Source: 2-12-FULL-42-15 sp964196565
GTDB taxonomy: Bacteria; Pseudomonadota; Gammaproteobacteria; Coxiellales; Coxiellaceae
Direction of reading: 5' to 3'
Assembly: GCA_964196565.1 (NCBI GenBank)
Contig: CAXMUH010000038.1
Span: forward strand, 1 to 9,280
Length of the DNA: 9,280 nucleotides
Shown: positions 5,846-9,280 of the stretch, one piece after another
How the letters are laid out: the number at the start of each line of letters is the position of its first letter
Position numbering within the stretch: position 1 is the stretch's first letter
Notes under the pieces: generated by a model
The model's database searches: none
Told to the model about the DNA's origin: nothing
The model's input: only the letters and a program-made list of their open reading frames with translations
Program-made: the position numbers and the translations under genes

Positions 5846-5872
5846 TATTATATCGATTTGTACGTTATAATA
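5846..5872. promoter_or_regulatory. Symmetric divergent promoter region, DUF1460 / opu
   Basis: TATTATA (5846-5852) and TATAATA (5866-5872) are inverted copies 13 bases apart. The right copy contains TATAAT (5866-5871) as a -10 for the opu operon (start near 5878). The left copy, read on the minus strand, is TATAAT (5852-5847) as a -10 for the DUF1460 gene (start near 5840). Neither has a convincing -35, so activation or an alternative factor may be needed. The two promoters overlap back to back in a 72-base spacer. Confidence 0.4.
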
Positions 5873-5904
5873 ATGCATTGTAACTTGAGCCACTGCAGAA
5901 TTCG

Positions 5905-6654
5905 ATGATAACTTTTGACCATGTTAGCAAAACATTTGATCATCCGCCAACCCTTGCCGTTGATGACGTCTCACTGTCTATTTCTGACGGTGAAATTTTT
6001 GTGCTACTGGGCTCTTCTGGCAGTGGTAAAACCACGCTGATGAAAATGATCAACCGCCTGATTGAACCTTCAAAAGGTGAAATCACTCTCGATGATACGC
6101 CCATACAGGACTATCCACTGACCAAACTTCGCCGCTCGATTGGCTATGTTTTTCAGCAAATTGGATTATTCCCGCATATGAACATCGAAAATAATATCGC
6201 CATTGTGCTCAAGCTCACTCACACTCCAAAAGCAAAGCGTATTGAACGAGCGCATGAACTTTTGGAGTTAATTCATCTTGATCCCAAACAATACGCACAA
6301 CGTTTCCCGCAAGATTTATCTGGCGGGCAACAACAACGTGTCGGCGTTGCCCGCGCATTAGCCGCCAATCCAAAGTATTTATTGATGGATGAACCTTTTG
6401 GCGCACTGGATGCGATCACTCGCAATGCTTTACAACAAGAAATTCTCGAACTGAATAAAACATTGAATAAAACTATCATCTTTGTCACCCACGATTTAAG
6501 CGAAGCGTTTACCCTCGCCGATCGGATTGGCATCATGCATTGCGGCAAACTCGAACAAGTTGGCGTAAAAGATGATATTTTAAATCACCCCAAAAGCGCC
6601 TTTGTACGCGAGCTTATTGCGCAACACAACCCAATTTCTGCAATAGAAAAGTAG
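5905..6654 (+). CDS. opuCA: Glycine betaine/choline-type ABC importer, ATP-binding protein
   Basis: A 249-residue ABC ATPase of the quaternary-amine uptake class, energising the permease encoded eight bases downstream. All nucleotide-site motifs are intact: Walker A GSSGSGKT (36-43), Q-loop FQQIGLFPHM (83-92), signature LSGGQQQR (138-145), Walker B YLLMDEP (158-164) with E163, D-loop ALD (167-169), and switch H196 (THD). The family-typical opening ITFDHVSKTF and the phrase NRLIEPSKGEI support OpuCA/OpuBA/ProV-like assignment. Many OpuCA and ProV proteins continue into two CBS domains (~380-400 residues) that sense ionic strength; this one ends right after the ATPase core. Osmotic control, if any, must lie elsewhere. 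No strong ribosome site precedes the ATG. The substrate (betaine, choline, carnitine) cannot be separated by sequence alone. Confidence 0.88.
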   Translation: MITFDHVSKTFDHPPTLAVDDVSLSISDGEIFVLLGSSGSGKTTLMKMINRLIEPSKGEITLDDTPIQDYPLTKLRRSIGYVFQQIGLFPHMNIENNIAIVLKLTHTPKAKRIERAHELLELIHLDPKQYAQRFPQDLSGGQQQRVGVARALAANPKYLLMDEPFGALDAITRNALQQEILELNKTLNKTIIFVTHDLSEAFTLADRIGIMHCGKLEQVGVKDDILNHPKSAFVRELIAQHNPISAIEK

Positions 6655-6662
6655 GCATATAA

Positions 6663-8219
6663 ATGATATATGGATTTTTTAGTTATATTTGCGCTCATTT
6701 TACTGATTTACTCGATCGACTGGCTCAACATATTTATATTTCATTGAGTGCCACCCTACTCGCTATAATTATTGGCGTACCTGCAGGCATCTGGGTTAAG
6801 AATCAAAAAAAAGTGCGCGGCGCCATATTAGGAATTGCCAATGTTTTTCAAACTATCCCTTCACTGGCTTTGCTTGCTTTTTTAGTGCCTTTTTTAGGTA
6901 TTGGCATTAAGCCTACCATCACCACACTAACAGTTTATGCATTGCTACCTATTATTCGCAATACATTTACTGGATTGGCGGATGTCTCGCCCACTTATAC
7001 CGATGCCGCGCGCGCGATGGGGTTTAATAAATGGCAACGCCTAACCATGGTGGAGTTGCCTCTAGCAACGCCCGTCATTTTGTCCGGCATACGCATTGCA
7101 ACCGCCATTACGGTTGGCATTACTACCATTGCGGCATTTATTGGTGCTGGTGGGTTAGGTGATTTTATCACCAGCGGTTTATCACTTGGCAATAATAAAT
7201 TAATTATGCTTGGTGCCATACCAACAGCGCTACTCGCACTTTCACTTGATTTTGTGATTAGCAGCGTTGAAACCGGTATGAATGTACAAAAGCAACCACG
7301 AACACGCTGGCATCGTTATAAATATATAATTTCATCAGCGATTGTGGTTGTTATCATTTTAGTACTGGGGCGACCACTCTATCTCAACTTTATCAATCCA
7401 AATTCCAAATCATCGATTGTGATTGCCAGCAAAAATTTTACCGAATCTTATATCCTTAGTAATATGATGGCTGATTTGATCAGTGCACACACTAAACTCA
7501 CCGTCATCAAAAAATTCAATCTTGCCACTACTGAAATTATCCAACAAGCCATGCAAAACGGCGAGATTGATCTTTACGCGGATTACACGGGCACCGGCTA
7601 TTTTGTGGTTTTAAAACTAAAAAAAGTATTAAGCTCCAAACAAACACTGAATATCGTACGCAAAGAATATAAAAAACGCTTTAACTTAATTTGGCTTATG
7701 CCTTTTGGTTTTAGCAATTCACAAGCACTGGCAGTCAGCAAACTTTTCGCAGCAAGACATAATATTAAAACCATGAGTGATCTGGCAAAAATCTCCAGCA
7801 CGCTAACTATTGCTGCACCACCTGAGTTCTTATTGCGCCCTGACAGCTACCCATTATTAAAACGCGCCTATGGATTTCGCTTTAAGCGAATCCTACAAAT
7901 GGAACCGAATTTAATGTATCACGCCATCGGAACCAATAATGTGCAAGTCATCGAGGCTTTTACTACAGATGGTCGTATTATCGAGTATCAATTGGTGGCA
8001 TTAATCGACAATAAACATGTATACCCACCCTATGATGCGGCACCAATTATTCGTGCTGAAGTTTTAAAAAAGTACCCGCAAATTAGTAAAGCACTAAGCT
8101 TGATTGCAGGGAAAATTGATCAAAAAACCATGATACATTTAAATTATCTGGTTGATGTGAAGAAAGAATCTCCAAGTGAAGTGGCTAAAACTTTTCTTAA
8201 AACACACGGCTGGTTATAG
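6663..8219 (+). CDS. opuCB: Fused permease and substrate-binding protein of glycine betaine/choline-type ABC importer (OpuCB-OpuCC fusion)
   Basis: A 518-residue inner-membrane protein joining two subunits. Residues ~20-205 are the permease (about five to six membrane segments), with the EAA loop AARAMGFNKWQRLTMVELPL (115-134) that docks on the ATPase and the conserved GAGGLGDFI (161-169). A further membrane segment at ~221-240 leads to the binding domain (about 252-518), which would face the periplasm. This domain begins with the family phrase ASKNFTESYIL (255-265), has DLYADYTGTGY (303-313), and ends TFLKTHGWL, as in the OpuAC/QAT family for quaternary amines. Such fusions are known in Helicobacter, Listeria and others; two copies with two ATPases would make the complete importer. 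No separate second permease (OpuCD) is needed or present. The gene follows the ATPase gene by eight bases as one operon; the upstream ribosome site is weak (GTAGG). Confidence 0.9.
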   Translation: MIYGFFSYICAHFTDLLDRLAQHIYISLSATLLAIIIGVPAGIWVKNQKKVRGAILGIANVFQTIPSLALLAFLVPFLGIGIKPTITTLTVYALLPIIRNTFTGLADVSPTYTDAARAMGFNKWQRLTMVELPLATPVILSGIRIATAITVGITTIAAFIGAGGLGDFITSGLSLGNNKLIMLGAIPTALLALSLDFVISSVETGMNVQKQPRTRWHRYKYIISSAIVVVIILVLGRPLYLNFINPNSKSSIVIASKNFTESYILSNMMADLISAHTKLTVIKKFNLATTEIIQQAMQNGEIDLYADYTGTGYFVVLKLKKVLSSKQTLNIVRKEYKKRFNLIWLMPFGFSNSQALAVSKLFAARHNIKTMSDLAKISSTLTIAAPPEFLLRPDSYPLLKRAYGFRFKRILQMEPNLMYHAIGTNNVQVIEAFTTDGRIIEYQLVALIDNKHVYPPYDAAPIIRAEVLKKYPQISKALSLIAGKIDQKTMIHLNYLVDVKKESPSEVAKTFLKTHGWL

Positions 8220-8515
8220 GCCTAGCACAGGTAAGATTTAGGTTTTGATTTGTAATATTTAGTTCAAAGGCCGATAAGAACTTCAGTTTTATTAACCCAT
8301 GAGCTACGCCGTTCTTACGCGGCGGCGCAGCGGGTACTAAAAGACGCAACGGTATCTTAATATGAATCCGTTGCGCCTTATCATAACCGTGGCGACCGCT
8401 GCGTAAGAGAAAACATCTTCGAGCGGCTTTTTAGCCAAAAAATCAAAGCTACCAATGTCAAAGTTCATGCTAAGAAGGCCCAATTTCCAAACGCTTTGGG
8501 TATATTTAATCGTAA
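8220..8515. other. 296-base spacer between convergent opu operon and protease gene
   Basis: No supportable gene is found. It contains a large nested inverted repeat (8313-8408, listed separately), a small hairpin CCAAA-CGC-TTTGG (8487-8499) and no stem followed by a T-tract on either strand. A classical terminator for the opu operon is therefore not identifiable, and the large fold is the best candidate for a transcription boundary. A 63-codon minus-strand frame (8337-8528) runs through these palindromes and overlaps the protease stop; I do not support it as a gene. Confidence 0.55.
8313..8408. repeat. Large nested inverted repeat / structured element
   Basis: The outer stem has TCTTACGC (8313-8320) plus AGCGG (8329-8333) pairing with CCGCTGCGTAAGA (8396-8408), with an eight-base GC bulge (8321-8328) on the left arm. 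The inner stem has CGCAACGG (8345-8352) pairing perfectly with CCGTTGCG (8368-8375) around a 15-base AT-rich loop. CGCCG (8307-8311) and CGGCG (8320-8324) offer a competing hairpin. The bulge looks like a small insertion into a once perfect arm. It lies between the two convergent genes. Confidence 0.6.
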
Positions 8516-9280
8516 CTACCTTCCACACCGCTTATGATAACTCGACACCGCTTGATCAAAACCGTCCATGCCATAGGTTATCTTCTTATTTCCAATGCTT
8601 GGATCTCGATCGTGAAATTGAATGGTAAATTGTCTGACTTTTTCTAATACGTTTACTGGATTTTTATTAAAGCGTGCAATAAAAAATGGGTAACGCTCAG
8701 TATCTGTTTTAGAGCCATACATCCGGTAAGGATTTCCTGCTAAATATAAAATATTACCAGAACGATAGTTTATATGTTTTTTCGTTCTACGATCAATAAT
8801 AGACTTGTATAATGACACCAATGCTTGTTTGGTTGTTGTTGCATTTGAAAATACCACTAAGTTTTTAGGATGCTTAGGATTCCACAAAGTAAGGCTTAAT
8901 AGCTTACCTCTGTCGGTTCGACCAGGGACCATGATAAAACACTCTTTATTATTGCGAAAAAGCGCTATTTTATTTCTGCCATACGTGCCCAATAATTTTA
9001 AATTGGCATGCGCTCGAGAATAGTCAATCAGTGATGGGTCGAATTTAAGTTGATGAGAGTCTGCAGACTCAGTCTTGGGTCGATTATTCCGATCCGTTGC
9101 AATGTAACTTTTCGGTGCGATCACTTGTAAAATCCACTCAGTTGGAATAGCAAAGCCAAAATTCCCACCCATTTTAGCCGTTATGCCAATCAACTTGCCT
9201 TCTTCATCAAACAGTCCGCCCCCACTGGAACCATAATAAATCGCTGCATCGGTTTGCAACCAAACACCATCTTTCCCTCT
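8516..9280 (-). CDS. Trypsin-like serine protease, C-terminal part with unassigned extension (N-terminus beyond right edge)
   Basis: A partial gene of 254 visible codons, open to the right edge. Its first visible residues read RGKDGVWLQTDAAIYYG, then SSGGGLFDEEGKLIGIT. This is the active-site serine region of chymotrypsin-fold (S1/HtrA-like) peptidases: T-D-A-A is the strand before the oxyanion loop, and GSSGG gives the nucleophile (S19 of the visible part). FGFAIPTEWI ends the protease domain at about residue 50-60. The remaining ~190-200 residues are not a recognisable PDZ or other domain. They are mixed alpha/beta and basic, with R-Y-P-F-F-I-A-R-F and a C-terminal cysteine (KRCGR). His and Asp of the triad, and any signal peptide, lie outside the window. 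An internal TTG at 9259 opens the same frame but is not the real start, because the frame continues through the edge with conserved protease sequence. Confidence 0.75.
   Translation of the reverse strand, partial: RGKDGVWLQTDAAIYYGSSGGGLFDEEGKLIGITAKMGGNFGFAIPTEWILQVIAPKSYIATDRNNRPKTESADSHQLKFDPSLIDYSRAHANLKLLGTYGRNKIALFRNNKECFIMVPGRTDRGKLLSLTLWNPKHPKNLVVFSNATTTKQALVSLYKSIIDRRTKKHINYRSGNILYLAGNPYRMYGSKTDTERYPFFIARFNKNPVNVLEKVRQFTIQFHDRDPSIGNKKITYGMDGFDQAVSSYHKRCGR

Noticed and set aside
8425..8442. Terminator from GGCT-TTTT-AGCC plus A-run
   Set aside because: The stem is only four base pairs, and the A-run is on the wrong side for either gene's transcript to give a 3' U-tract.
8487..8499. 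Small hairpin CCAAA-CGC-TTTGG as protease terminator
   Set aside because: The stem is five base pairs and there is no T-tract downstream on the minus strand.
8337..8528. 63-codon minus-strand open frame after the protease gene
   Set aside because: It overlaps the protease stop, has no ribosome site I can support, and its C-terminal third is encoded by the inverted repeat.

Overview
The window reads as an AT-rich gammaproteobacterial chromosome with GC-rich palindromic spacers. The gene set (glutamate decarboxylase, DUF1460 amidase-like protein, permease/binding-protein fusion of the OpuC type, MFS_3 exporter) and the low GC suggest something near Legionellales/Coxiellaceae. That placement is inference from content, not a sequence match. 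No rRNA, tRNA, insertion sequence, prophage or CRISPR array was seen.

Left part (1-2385). The N-terminal third of a glutamate decarboxylase runs leftward off the window edge. It is followed by a 547-base spacer carrying a run of four hairpins, three of them GC-rich, and then by a complete MFS exporter of the EntS-like type on the + strand.

Middle (2386-4956). A 241-residue protein of unknown family (minus strand) lies divergent from a small secreted protein of 105 residues (plus strand). The secreted gene converges on a classical SDR oxidoreductase so tightly that the two stop codons overlap. Upstream of the SDR are a perfect 9+3+9 palindrome that looks like a repressor operator, and a degenerate toxin-antitoxin locus. 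In that locus an intact HigA-type HTH antitoxin is preceded by a 30-codon ORF. Its first ten residues resemble the start, and its last twenty the end, of a Gp49/HigB-type toxin, as if the catalytic middle had been cut out in frame. The -35 and -10 boxes of its promoter sit inside repeats that look like HigA operator sites, and the predicted transcript begins at or beside the remnant's ATG.

Right part (4957-9280). A DUF1460 protein without a signal peptide is divergent from a two-gene compatible-solute importer: an OpuCA-like ATPase without CBS domains, and a fused permease/substrate-binding protein. A 296-base spacer with a large nested inverted repeat follows. The window closes with the C-terminal part of a trypsin-like serine protease (GSSGG active-site motif) that has an unassigned C-terminal domain of roughly 190-200 residues instead of recognisable PDZ domains. 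Its N-terminus lies beyond the right edge.

Functionally the region mixes stress functions (acid resistance through Gad, osmoprotection through Opu, envelope hydrolase and protease) with single-gene accessory cargo. No multi-gene novel system is evident. The items most worth a second look are the gutted toxin with its retained antitoxin and operator, the two hairpin-rich spacers sharing a GCGTAA motif, and the protease with an unassigned C-terminal domain.
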